A stretch of DNA of 64,000 bases from DASQPR01 sp963797675 (GTDB lineage: Bacteria; Actinomycetota; Actinomycetes; Mycobacteriales; Micromonosporaceae), in NCBI GenBank assembly GCA_963797675.1, contig CAWCQQ010000006.1, positions 1 to 64,000 on the forward strand, given 5' to 3'. Below are positions 27,094 to 37,211 of the stretch, piece by piece (position 1 is the first letter of the stretch; the number at the start of each line of letters is the position of its first letter). The position numbers were made by a program, and so were the translations under genes. Below the pieces are notes generated by a model. That model was given only the letters and a program-made list of their open reading frames with translations. It made no database searches and was not told the origin of the DNA.

Positions 27094-28473
27094 TCAATGC
27101 CCGCGGCTTCGCTTTCGCCCCGTTTGACGGGTATCTCGGTCCGTGTCTTCGGCACCGTCGGTCATCAGCGGTTCGGTGGACACCGTGAACGACGGGTCGC
27201 CGGACGACCTGAGCGGCGATTCGATGGAGGAGTCGCCGTCGTCCAACGGGAGTGGCACCGTTGTGGCGCCGGTGCGGATGGGGGAGAAGACCAGCAGCAG
27301 CGGTGACAATGCCAATCCGGCGGCACCGATCCAGAGCGCGTTGCGCACGCCGACCTGGTCGGCGACGGCGCCCGCGGCCAGTGCGCCGACCGGCAGCGCA
27401 CCCCACGAGACGAACACCATGGTTGCGCCCATCCGGCCCCGAAGGGAGTCGGGGCAGCGCAGCTGCGAGACCGCGCCGGCCACGACGTTGTACGCGACGA
27501 TCCCGCACGACGCCATCGCGGTGCCGATGGCGAACAGTGCGATCCGGATGCCGTGCTGCGTCAACGGTACGAGCAGGACGAATGCGTCACCGATGACCGG
27601 AGCGACGAGCAGGGTCCGGATATCGCCGAGTCGCCGGCTCAACGGTGTGCCGAGGAACGCGCCGAGCACGGATCCGAGACTCGAGACGCTGAACAGGATG
27701 CCGATCGCGTACGCCGGGACGCCGACCGTACGGACCAGGAAGACGACCTCGATCGCGTTGAGGAACACGATGAACGTCGACGAAGCCGTGCCGTAGAGCG
27801 CCATCGCACGCAGCACGCCGTCGCCGAACACGAGCCGGAATCCGGCGCCGATCTCGTGGCGCAGGTGGCGTGGCGCGGGAACCGGCGCCGGTTCACGGTG
27901 GCGGATCGCGGTGACGTACACGGCGGACGACAGGTAGCTGGCCGCGTCGACCAGGACCGCGACCGGTGCGGTGAGTACGCCGACCAGCCAGCCGCCGAGT
28001 GCCGGACCGATCGCCCGGGAGACCGAACTGCTGGCGGACAGCCGCGTGTTGGCCTCGACGAGATGATCGCGCCCGACCAGCGACGGTAGGAAGGCGCGCT
28101 CGGCAAGATCGAAGAGGACCGAGCAGGCGCCGACCCCTAGTGCGACCGCAGAGAGCAGCGGGAGCGTCAGCGCATCGAAGGCGAAGGCGATCGGCAGTCC
28201 CAGCAGGAGCGCGGCGCGGAGAAGGTCGGTGATGATCATGATCGGACGGCGGCGTAACCGATCGATCCACGCTCCGGCGGGGAGGCCGATCAGCAGGTAG
28301 GGGGCGTAGCTCAACGCGGTCAGTGCGCCGACGACGAACACCGACGCGTGCAGAGTCAGAACAGCGATCAGCGGTACGGCCAGCGAACTGACTTGAGTGC
28401 CGACGTTGCTGATCGTGGCGCCCAGCCAGAGTCGCCGGAAATCGGCATGCTCGGTCAACAATCCCGTGCGCAT
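27094..28473 (-). CDS. MFS transporter (MefA/enterobactin-exporter-like)
   Basis: A 459-residue transporter with twelve predicted helices. It starts MRTGLLTEHADFRRLWLGATISNVGTQVS, and GGAGG precedes ATG 28473. The motif DRLRRRPIMIITDLLRA is motif A, between helices 2 and 3; GPALGGWLVG lies around helix 5. The layout is that of macrolide/multidrug efflux MFS proteins (MFS_3). A hydrophilic tail of about 50 residues follows the last helix. A HAIR-like inverted repeat lies 14 bases upstream of the start. It is followed by the YhgE-like gene in a likely operon. Confidence 0.87.
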   Translation of the reverse strand: MRTGLLTEHADFRRLWLGATISNVGTQVSSLAVPLIAVLTLHASVFVVGALTALSYAPYLLIGLPAGAWIDRLRRRPIMIITDLLRAALLLGLPIAFAFDALTLPLLSAVALGVGACSVLFDLAERAFLPSLVGRDHLVEANTRLSASSSVSRAIGPALGGWLVGVLTAPVAVLVDAASYLSSAVYVTAIRHREPAPVPAPRHLRHEIGAGFRLVFGDGVLRAMALYGTASSTFIVFLNAIEVVFLVRTVGVPAYAIGILFSVSSLGSVLGAFLGTPLSRRLGDIRTLLVAPVIGDAFVLLVPLTQHGIRIALFAIGTAMASCGIVAYNVVAGAVSQLRCPDSLRGRMGATMVFVSWGALPVGALAAGAVADQVGVRNALWIGAAGLALSPLLLVFSPIRTGATTVPLPLDDGDSSIESPLRSSGDPSFTVSTEPLMTDGAEDTDRDTRQTGRKRSRGH

Positions 28474-28486
28474 GGTGCCTCCGAAA

Positions 28487-28507
28487 CTTGAGTAGCATTC
28501 GCTCAAG
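28487..28507 (-). promoter_or_regulatory. HAIR-like inverted repeat upstream of the MFS gene
   Basis: CTTGAGT (28487-28493), a 7-base spacer and GCTCAAG (28501-28507) match the HspR consensus at 13 of 14 positions with the correct spacing. It lies 14 bases before the MFS start. Another regulator with a similar palindrome cannot be excluded. Confidence 0.55.
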
Positions 28508-28545
28508 ACTGTGGAGGGCGCGTGCGGGATGTGTCAACCCTTTCT

Positions 28546-29093
28546 TTAGCCGTTGACGCTCAAGTTTGCGATTGCGGCCTCGATCAATCGGGCGGGAACG
28601 GCGACGTCGCGAAGATCGTCGAGGGCCAGGCGGACCAGGTCGACGAGTGCGCCCGGTGGTGCCGCGGCGGCCATGTCGAGCGTCGTTCGGGCGAGCCTGA
28701 CCTGCGGCGATACGTGCTCGGTGGCATCGAGCCAGGTGGCCAGATCGGCTGCCGCGGCGCGGAGCACGATGATGCTCGTACCCGCTTGGGTGTCAATGGT
28801 TTGTTGACGTTTGCGGGTTGAGCGTGCGGTGTCGACGTGTGCATCACCGCCGTGCAGGCGCAGGCTGCGCTGCTCGGCTGCCTGGCGGGAACGCAGGCCG
28901 AGCGCGCCGGCAATGTCACCCAGCTCGCGCCGGCCCGCCGTGCGGCGTCGATCAGGGATCGTTCGAGCGTGTCCAGGTCGGCCCGCAGGTCGGGGAGTGC
29001 GGCCAGCGCCGACACCACGCGTTCCTGGCCCGCATCAGAGTTCAGGGCGGCAATAATTTCGGCGTAGTGTTGTGTGCGCTGCGTCCCGTTCAC
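28546..29093 (-). pseudogene. HTH regulator of the 'HSP18 transcriptional regulator' type, one frameshift
   Basis: About 182 residues when repaired. The first frame is MNGTQRTQHYAEIIAALNSDAG...LERSLIDAARRAGASWV. The second continues DIAGALGLRSRQAAEQRSLRLHGG, a helix-turn-helix of the pattern A-S-W-x-D-[IL]-A-x-x-L-G-x-x-S-R-Q-A-A-E-x-R found in proteins named HSP18 transcriptional regulator. A C-terminal helical domain (ADLATWLDATEHVSPQVRLARTTL) ends at 28546. The frames join near 28921 and need one added base (GGTG-GACATT). The operator at 29123 overlaps its presumed -35, and the -10 lies 5 bases before the GTG, so the mRNA may be leaderless. Confidence 0.75.
28791..28809. promoter_or_regulatory. 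Operator-like repeat inside the HTH regulator gene
   Basis: TGTCAAT-GGTTT-GTTGACG matches the palindrome at 29123-29141 at 15 of 19 positions. It lies in the coding sequence. It may be a secondary binding site, or chance. Confidence 0.4.
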
Positions 29094-29122
29094 GCCTCAT
29101 TGTCGTGAATCGTGGCTCTGAT

Positions 29123-29141
29123 TGTCAACGGATCGTTGACA
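29123..29141 (-). promoter_or_regulatory. Perfect operator TGTCAAC-N5-GTTGACA at the regulator promoter
   Basis: Seven-base arms pair exactly. The right half supplies TTGACA as the -35 (29123-29128 on the minus strand). After 18 bases comes GACAAT (29099-29104), which ends 5 bases before the GTG at 29093. The layout resembles the RheA operator TGTCATC-N5-GATGACA of Streptomyces. Confidence 0.7.
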
Positions 29142-29209
29142 CCGAAGCCATCCCACGAAGGGTGAGATTCCGGTGAATCACCGCACAAACGGACTTCTGG
29201 TTTTCTTTC

Positions 29210-29231
29210 GTTCAACAAACGTTCACCATTG
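29210..29231 (+). promoter_or_regulatory. PHO box: two 11-base direct repeat units
   Basis: GTTCAACAAAC (29210-29220) is followed directly by GTTCACCATTG (29221-29231). This matches the 11-base periodic GTTCACC units bound by PhoP in Streptomyces. It precedes a phosphoesterase gene by 53 bases. Confidence 0.75.
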
Positions 29232-29284
29232 CGGCTCTCGCGCGGCGTGGTGTCGTTGTTCGCGGCGTTGATAGACAAACTGTC

Positions 29285-31424
29285 ATGCGATTGATGGCAA
29301 ACCACAAACATCGTGTGCGTCTGGCCCAAGCAGCAGCCTTGGCCGGATTGCTGGTGGCTGGTCTCGTTACCGCCACGTCCACAGGAGCGTCGGCGGATTC
29401 GAAACAGGCCGGCACCACCATCACGAGTACCGGCCTGCAGTCCGGACAGATTAAGCACGTTTGGCTGATCATCCTGGAGAACAAGTCCTACGACGCCACG
29501 TTCACCGGACTCAACCAGAACAGCTATCTGTGGAAGACGCTTCCCTCTCAGGGCGTCCTGCTCAAGAACTACTACGGCACCGGCCACTCCAGTCAGGACA
29601 ACTACCTGTCCATGGTCTCCGGCCAGGCACCACAGGAAGACGTCCAGTCCGACTGCAGCGTGGAGGATTACAACTTCGGCAGCAATACGTCGATCGTGAA
29701 GACCGGCGTCAACAAGGGCCAGGTCGCGTCGTTGGCCAACGCCGCCCAGGCCAGCGGTGCCAACGCGCCGAACGGTGCCAACGGCTGCACGTACCCGACG
29801 GATGCACCGACGCTGTTCAACCAGCTCGACGCGGCCGGAAAGTCGTGGAAGGGGTATGCGCAGGATCTCGGCGCCCAGCCCGGCCGGGACGACGCGGTCT
29901 GCGGCGGACCGGGTACGTCGGCCAACAACCCCGACACGAACCCGACGTTCATGAGCGCCACCGCGGCGCACCCGTTCCCGCCGGGCGTCACGAGCTTCAC
30001 CGGCGCGCAGCCGAACGACCAATATGTCGCGAAGCACTTCCCGCTGCCCTGGTTCCACGCGGTGACCGGCACGACCAACCCCGACGGTACGACGACGCCG
30101 GGTCTCACGACACCGGCCGGCGGCGGCACCGACTGCGATGCCAACCACTCGGCGAACCTCGACAGCTCGACCGAGGGTCTGTTCCACGACCTGCAGCACG
30201 AGTCGACGACGCCGGCGTTCAGCTGGATCTCGCCGAACAACTGCAGCGACGCGCACGACGCCATCTGCAAGGGCAACAACCTGTCGGGCTCGTTCGACGC
30301 GAGTGGCGCTCCGATCTACCAGTCGCCGACCCCGAACCCGCAGTCGGTGGCGCCGAAGAACTTCACCGGCGGCCTCTACGCGTCGGACCTGTTCCTCGAG
30401 TACTACATCCCGATGATCGAGAAGTCGGCCGCGTTCAAGGACGGTGGCCTGATCGACGTCACGTTCGACGAGGGCAACCCGCCGTTCACGTACTCCGGCA
30501 ACAGCTTCAACAACGCGAACGCGTACGGGCCGACGCTCGGCGACAAGCCGAACGCCCGCGCCGGCATCAGCGCCGACGCGGCCGGTGAGAACCTGTTCGG
30601 TCACAACGTCGCATGGGAGCCGACCGGCCCGAACTCGACCCTCGGTACGGACGCGTCCGGCAACCAGCTCTATCCCGGGCCGGGCAACAACGCGTTCATC
30701 GACCGGCCGCCGGTCTGTACGCAGACCACCCCGGTGCTCGTACCGGCGAACTGCGTACCGAACATCGTCCGCGGCGGCTCGGGCAACTCGCCGGGCGCCC
30801 GGAACGACGCGGCCGTCGGATCGGCATCCTCGACGTACGTCCTGGACGCCTCGATCCTGGCCGACGACACCGGCCGCATGGTGACCGACACCGTGGACAC
30901 GACCGGTCCCGGTGGCACGAGCCCGATCCCGCCGAACACCTTCGTCGGTACGGTCAGCGACACCGGCCCGCAGTTCGCGACGTCGGCGACCGGTTCGGTG
31001 ATCGACGGTTCGTTCCAGCTGGTCGACCAGAGCGGCACGCCGGTCAACCCGACCGGTGCGGTCACCGGCCTCACCATGAGCGCCGAAGGTGCACCGGGCT
31101 TCCTGGCACCGGGCCAGACCGCCGACCCGCTGTACGACGCCGACTGACGCCACGCCCGGCGGCGGCGACACCGGCAGCGTGCTGATCAGCCCCCTGATCA
31201 AGCCGGGTACCACGTCGACCGTCTTCTACAACCACTACAGCTGGCTGCGGACGATGGAAGACATCTTCAAGGTGGGCAACGGCCACGACTGGGCCACGCT
31301 CCCGGTCGGCACCGTCTCCGGTGGCATCGACGGCAACGGGCACCTCGGCTTCGCCGCGCAGCCCGGACTGGCACCGTTCGGTCCGGACGTGTTCAACAAC
31401 GCCAAGGGCCACGGTGGACATTAG
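29285..31424 (+). pseudogene. Secreted phosphoesterase (acid phosphatase/phospholipase C superfamily), one late frameshift
   Basis: Extracytoplasmic phosphatase of the alkaline phosphatase superfamily (PF04185 type), about 713 residues. After a signal peptide (LAQAAALAGLLVAGLVTATSTGASA) come the first metal motif WLIILENKSYDATF and nucleophile region NYYGTGHSSQDNYLSM. FSWISPNNCSDAHD and LIDVTFDEGNPPF follow, contributing the other metal ligands. The frame stops at 31147, then continues one base out as GGGDTGSVLISPLIKPG...TVFYNHYSWLRTMEDIF to 31424; a surplus base near 31140 explains this. The essential C-terminal His region lies after the shift. The PHO box suggests phosphate-starvation control, releasing Pi from organic esters. 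Confidence 0.88.
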
Positions 31425-32022
31425 TGACAGTCGTTCCGGCGCCGGGCCTCGTGCCCGGCGCCGGGCACGGCGTCTGCTCATCCTGTCCGGACTGCTCCTG
31501 GCCCTGGCCGGGTGCACGGCCGGACCGAAGCCGGTCGCGGCGGCATCGGAGCCGTCCTACGGCGACCTGCCGATCATTCCTGCCGACCACGTCCATCCAG
31601 CCGGACAGCGTACTGACCGGCACGGTCGATCGTCCGGCGCTCACGACCGAAGGCGACAGCGTCACGGTCGCGATTACCGGCGGGACCGGTGCTCGCCACG
31701 GTGTCCGGCCCGGAGGTGCCCGGCGAAGGCCTGCCCTACCAGGCACCGAGCACGACCTGCACCTGGACGCTCACGTTGACCGGTGCGACCGCGACGGTGC
31801 CACTCGCCGTCACGGACTTCACCACGATCGACCACCTCGGCCACGTGTATCACCCGACGCTCGGTCGCCGGGCAGCCCGCTCTGCCGGCGTCGCTGGCTC
31901 CCGGTCAAACCGTCACGGTCAAACTTCGTACCGTGATGATGGTCGGCGAAGGACTCATGCGGTGGGCGCCGGACGGCACGCACATCGTCGCGTCCTGGGA
32001 TTTCGAAGTCGAAAACGATTAA
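31414..32022 (+). pseudogene. Small lipoprotein with an Ig-like domain, three frameshifts
   Basis: Starts at GTG 31414, overlapping the phosphoesterase stop, so it is coupled to it. The basic leader RARRRARRLLILSGLLLALAGC ends in a lipobox (LAGC). Segments in three frames then read SYGDLPIIPADHV, SIQPDSVLTGTVDRPALTTEGDSVTVAITGG, VLATVSGPEVPGEGLPYQAPSTTCTWTLTL and AGQPALPASLAPGQTVTVKL, ending VASWDFEVEND. The breaks are near 31598, 31688 and 31866, each one extra base. The beta-rich sequence with HLGHVYHP resembles lipoprotein domains of unknown role that accompany phosphatases. A terminator follows. Confidence 0.7.
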
Positions 32023-32027
32023 GAGAC

Positions 32028-32050
32028 GGGGTACGGGTCACCCGTACCCC
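32028..32050 (+). terminator. Bidirectional 10-bp hairpin
   Basis: GGGGTACGGG (32028-32037) and CCCGTACCCC (32041-32050) pair around TCA, between the convergent lipoprotein and PTS enzyme I genes. Confidence 0.8.
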
Positions 32051-32057
32051 GGCATCT

Positions 32058-33686
32058 TCAGGCTCTTGCCTCGGCTGCCGTTCGTGCGCTGACCGCGCGC
32101 GCAGCGGCGGCCCGGCACTCCTCGTAGGTCACGCTCGGCCAGCGCCGCGCGCACGTCGGCGATCGCGGCCGGAGCCATCGACAGGCTGGTGACGCCGAGG
32201 CCGACCAGCACGCAGGCGAGCGCAGGGTCGGCCGCGGCCTCACCGCACACGCCGACCGGCCGGCCGGATGCGCGTTCCGGCGCGACCGATCACCTCGACC
32301 AGCCGTAGCAGGCCCGGATGCCACGGATCCTGCAGTTCGCCGAGGCCGCCGATCTGCCGGTCGACGGCGAGGCCGTACTGCGCGAGGTCGTTCGTGCCGA
32401 TGCTCGCGAACGCGGCCACCTCGAGGATCTGGTCGGCCAGCATCGCCGCCGACGGCACCTCGATCATCACGCCGACCGTGGTCAGGCCGTGCGCGGCCGC
32501 CTGCTCGACGAACCACGCCGCCTCGGCCGCGTCCGCGACCATCGGCGCCATCACCCAGACGTCCGCGCCGGTCTCGCGCTGCGCCGCGGCGATCGACGCC
32601 AATTGGGTACGCAGCACCGTCGGCCGCTTCCGGAGTGCCCGCAGGCCCCGGATGCCGAGCGCCGGGTTGGCTTCCGGCTCCTGTGCCAGGAATGCGAGCG
32701 GCTTGTCGGCGCCGGCGTCGAGCACCCGGACGACGACGCGTCCGTGCGGGAACGCGGCGAACACGTCGGCGTAGGCGGCGACCTGGGTCGCTTCGGACGG
32801 CTCGGTCTCGGCGTCGAGGAACAGCAGTTCGGTGCGGTAGAGACCGACGCCTTCGGCACCCGCGTGCACGGCCGCGGCGACATCGGTCGGACCGCCGACG
32901 TTCGCGAGCAGCGCGACCATGCGGCCGTCCTTGGTACGTCCCGGCCCGGTAGCCGCGTGCTCGGCGATATCGGACGGCGCCTCGTCGGCGGTGGGCCGGA
33001 CCACGATCCGGTTGCGCGCCGGGTCGACCAGCACCGGAGTGCCATCGGGGATCTCGGTGGCGCCGGTACAGCCGACGACGGCCGGGATGCCGCGCGATCG
33101 GGCCAGCACGGCGGTGTGACTGGTCGGGCCGCCGTCGGAGGTGACCAGTGCGAGGACGGTCGACAGATCGAGCCCGGCCGTGTCGGCGGGCGCGAGATCG
33201 CGGGCGACGAGCACGTACGGGTAGCCCGGGTCGGGATGCCGGGCACCGGCACGCCGAGGCAGGCGGCGACCGCCCGCTGCCGTACGTCGTCGAGGTCGGC
33301 GACGCGTTCGGCCAGGTAGGGACCGGCCGCGGCGAGTGCGGCCCGGAAGCCATCGAACGCTTCGTAGACCGCCCGGGCGGCCGTCCTGCCGTCGTTCACC
33401 GCGGCCGCGACCGCATCGTCGATCGACGGATCGGTTGCCATCAACGCCTGCGCGTCGAGCACATCGCGGGCGTCGCCCCCGGCCGAGGCGCCGCGTTCCC
33501 GCAGCGCCTCGGCCACCCCCCGGAGCGCGGTGCGGGCTCTGGATCAGCTCAGTGGCGGGGTCGTCGACGCTCGGTGCCGCCGACGGTTCCGGCAGTGGCG
33601 GAGCCATCCGGATCACGGGGCCCTGCGCTGCGCGGCGGCCGATGCCGATGCCGGTCAGCTCAGGTCGCTCGTCGCTCGGACCTCAT
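32058..33686 (-). pseudogene. ptsI: PTS enzyme I (phosphoenolpyruvate-protein phosphotransferase), about five frameshifts
   Basis: Transfers phosphate from PEP to HPr, the entry step of the PTS. About 540 residues when repaired. Order: LTGIGIGRRAAQGPVIRM, helical HPr-binding domain (VLDAQALMATDPSIDDAV), phospho-His domain GGPTSHTAVLARSRGIPAVVG, then the PEP-binding barrel with GVGLYRTELLFLD, GIRGLRA and FASIGTNDLAQYGLAVDR, ending GRPVGVCGEAAADP and EECRAAAARAVSAR. Shifts lie near 33672, 33530, 33232 (a missing base), 32270 and 32133. All catalytic segments are conserved. ATG 33686 lies 25 bases after the HPr stop. Last gene of the EIIB-EIIA-HPr-EI operon. Confidence 0.9.
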
Positions 33687-33711
33687 CGTCTGGCGCCGCT
33701 GCCGCCGCGCG

Positions 33712-33987
33712 TCATGCGGCGGCATCGGCGTCCTCACCGAGCATCGCGGCGAGCCGGTCGAGCGCCTCGTCGGCACCGTCGCCGTCGCCGGACAGCACGA
33801 CGTCATCCCCGTGCCGGACGTCCAGCGCGAGTACGGCGAGGATGCTGCGAGCGTCCGCGTTCGCGCCGGTGGCCACTTTGGAGATCCGGACCGTGACGCC
33901 GGACTCGGTCGCCGCCTTCACGAACAGGGCGGCCGGTCGGGCGTGCAAGCCGTCGGCGGTGGCGACCGATACGCGGCGTTCTGCCAT
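33712..33987 (-). CDS. ptsH: PTS phosphocarrier protein HPr
   Basis: A 91-residue intact protein, MAERRVSVATADGLHARPAALFVKAA. The active His lies in GLHARPAA, and the serine helix region is ANADARSILAVLALDVRHGD. Here the position of the regulatory Ser46 is Ser in ARSILAVL, so HPr-kinase-type control is formally possible although actinobacteria usually lack that kinase. It carries phosphate from EI to EIIA. The acidic tail (GEDADAAA) is slightly longer than usual. A purine-rich GAGAAGC precedes the start. This is the only PTS gene in the cluster without a frameshift. Confidence 0.95.
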   Translation of the reverse strand: MAERRVSVATADGLHARPAALFVKAATESGVTVRISKVATGANADARSILAVLALDVRHGDDVVLSGDGDGADEALDRLAAMLGEDADAAA

Positions 33988-34050
33988 GGTGCTTCTCCTA
34001 GCGAGATGTCGATCCGGGTGAGACGATCCGGCGGTTCGGTCCGGCGTGAG

Positions 34051-34489
34051 TCAGACCCAGGTGAAGATGGACTCGCCGCGCGCGATCGGCCCGGTGACGG
34101 TGTCGGCCAGAGTGGTCGCCTCAAGTGCGACGATCGGGCAGATCGCGGAGAGCCCTGCGGCAACGACGGCGTCCGGATCCCACTCGATCACCGCGTCGCC
34201 GATCGCGACGGTGTCGCCTTCGGCCGCGCGGATCGTGAATCCGTTGCCGTCCAGCGAGACCGTGTCGATGCCGAGATGGACGAGCACCGCGCGGCCCTCC
34301 GGCGAGACCACCACGAACGCGTGCGGCTTCACCTTGAGCAGGACGCCCGCGATCGGCGCGGTCACGGTCCGAGCCGATCGGAGCCGGCTGGATCGCGACG
34401 CCGGGGCCGACGATCTCACCGGCGAACACCGGATCGGGCACCTCGGACAGCGGCACGGCGGTGCCGGCCAGGGGTGCGGTCACGTTCAC
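34051..34489 (-). pseudogene. crr: PTS EIIA component (glucose/GlcNAc, Crr-like), one frameshift
   Basis: About 145 residues. The GTG at 34489 overlaps the EIIB stop. The first frame reads VNVTAPLAGTAVPLSEVPDPVFAGEIVGPGVAIQPAP. The second continues RTVTAPIAGVLLKVKPHAFVVVSPEG and AVLVHLGIDTVSLDGNGF, where the first His is the active-site partner and the His of VLVHLGIDTV takes the phosphate. The frames join near 34375 with one surplus base. It receives phosphate from HPr and passes it to EIIB. In Streptomyces the same protein serves the GlcNAc transporter. Confidence 0.9.
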
Positions 34490-34724
34490 TAGAGGAGGTC
34501 CTCGATGTCGCTGGCGAGCACGTCCGCTTCCGGACCGACGATGACCTGCACGATGTTTCCGGCCTTGAGGACGCCGTGCGCACCGGCCGCCTTGAGGGCT
34601 TCTTCGTTCGACGAGGGCGCCGTTGCTGACCTCGGTCCGGAGTCGCGTGATGCACGGCTCGATCTCGACGATGTTGTCGGCACCGCCTAGATCCGGCGAT
34701 GATCCGTTCCGCTTTGCTGGCCAT
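34489..34724 (-). pseudogene. PTS EIIB component (glucose/GlcNAc type), two frameshifts
   Basis: A 77-residue single-domain EIIB. Pieces in three frames read MASKAERIIAG, LGGADNIVEIEPCITRLRTEVSNGALV and NEEALKAAGAHGVLKAGNIVQVIVG, then EADVLASDIEDLL-stop. The phosphorylated Cys lies in IEPCITRLRTEV. The breaks are near 34690 and 34612, each one extra base. The separate EIIB with Ala-His-Gly motif is the form found with the GlcNAc-specific PTS of Streptomyces. It is the first gene of the operon; its promoter region carries the two dre sites. Confidence 0.88.
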
Positions 34725-34774
34725 GAGGCTCCTTTGCGTACTGGCTCTGTAAGGGTTGACAACAGTTAACTACA

Positions 34775-34800
34775 TCTGGTCTAGTCCGGTCTAGACGTGA
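34775..34800. promoter_or_regulatory. Two dre-like sites (DasR operators) between ptsB and dasR
   Basis: GGTCTAG occurs at 34778-34784 and again at 34788-34794, exactly 10 bp apart on one helix face. The second is almost the full palindromic core (GGTCTAGACG against GGTCTAGACC). The DasR consensus is ACTGGTCTAGACCACT. A TTGACA at 34756-34761 lies nearby. Both divergent units should respond. Confidence 0.85.
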
Positions 34801-34845
34801 TGGCCATCACGATTTTGAAAAAGTTTTGACGACGAAGAAGGCCGG

Positions 34846-35590
34846 ATGAGTCTCGATCAGCACGGTCCGGTCCCGAAGCACCAGCAGCTTCGCGAGATCC
34901 TGCTGGACCTGATCGAGGTGTCCGGCGCAGACGCTCCGATCCCGAGCGAGCGGGACCTTGCCAAGCGCTACGGCGTCGCCCGGATGACCGTGCGTCAGGC
35001 GGTCGAGTCGCTGGTGGCCGAAGGCCGGCTGTTCAAGGTCGCCGGCAAGGGCACGTTCGTCGCCCGGCCGAAGGTCGATCTGCAGGCGCGGCTCACCTCC
35101 TTCGGGGAGGAGATGACCCGGCGTGGCATGGCGCCCAGCTCGACCGTGCTGACGTTCGGGCGGGTCACCGCGACGGTCCACCTGGGACGGGAACTCGCGA
35201 CCGAGGCGGGCAGCCCGCTCGTCTATCTCAAGCGTCTACGGCTCGCGGACGGCACGCCGATGTCGGTCGAGCGGCTCTGGCTGCCGGAGCGGCTGGTTCC
35301 CGGGCTCGCCGACGGCCCGGCACCGGAGTCCGTCTACACCACGCTGAGCCTCAAGTTCGGTCTGTCGCCGGACTGGGGCGAAGACGTGATCGAGGCCGCC
35401 GTCGCCGATCCCGAAATCGGCGCCGCGCTGCAGGTGAAGGCCGGGCAGTCCGGTACTGCGGATCGAGCGCCGGTCGTACGCCGGCGGAGCTCGTGTCGCG
35501 TACTCCGTCTCGATCTACCGAGCCGACCGCTACCAGCTCTGGGTGCCGCTGGCCCGGCCACTCCCTCCGATTACCAACCCCCATAAGTAA
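34846..35590 (+). pseudogene. dasR: GntR/HutC-family regulator of the DasR type, one frameshift near the end
   Basis: About 247 residues. N-terminal winged helix: KHQQLREILLDLIE, IPSERDLAKRYGVARMTVRQAVESLVAEGRL and KGTFVARPK. The UTRA effector domain follows (RLTSFGEEMTRRGM, SPLVYLKRLRLADGTPMSVERLWLP, YTTLSLKFGL). The frame slips after VKAGQS near 35450; one base less gives VLRIERRSYAGGARVAYSVSIYRADRYQLWVPLARP and the stop at 35588. DasR represses PTS and chitin/GlcNAc genes and is released by GlcN-6-P. The dre sites just upstream support this identity and suggest autoregulation. EIIC follows after 25 bases. Confidence 0.88.
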
Positions 35591-35615
35591 TCGAACCCCA
35601 CCCCTGGAGGAATAC

Positions 35616-36948
<1,333 letters not shown>

Positions 36949-37050
36949 CGATCCGGTGGCATCCATTCCCGCGCAAGATGAGGGCACGAAGACCTCAGCA
37001 GTGATGATCTGACCCACCAACTGACGCGGGATTTCCCCGTGATCGCGTAG

Positions 37051-37100
37051 CCGGGTCCGGCGGCTCCTCACTTGTCGAGGGCGAGAGCCGCCGGACCCGG
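37051..37100 (+). terminator. Terminator after EIIC, perfect 16-bp stem
   Basis: Arms 37051-37066 and 37085-37100 (CCGGGTCCGGCGGCTC and its complement) are separated by an 18-base loop. It isolates the dasR-EIIC unit from the rhomboid gene. Confidence 0.82.
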
Positions 37101-37211
37101 CGTGCGATAGGTCTCCGGCCGTGGCCAGGATACCTGGACGGAATTTTCGGGTTGAATCATTTCCCGGGTTGAAGCGATCGTGCCGGTACGAGAGTCTTGA
37201 TCGTGCTCGGA

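Noticed and set aside
31140..31150. Programmed ribosomal frameshift in the phosphoesterase
   Set aside because: There is no slippery heptamer or downstream pseudoknot, and similar shifts occur in unrelated neighbouring genes, so sequence error is the simpler account.
29090..31213. 707-residue open frame antisense to the phosphoesterase
   Set aside because: Composition is dominated by Arg/Val/Gly, with no domain pattern; the sense strand holds the signal peptide and metal motifs.
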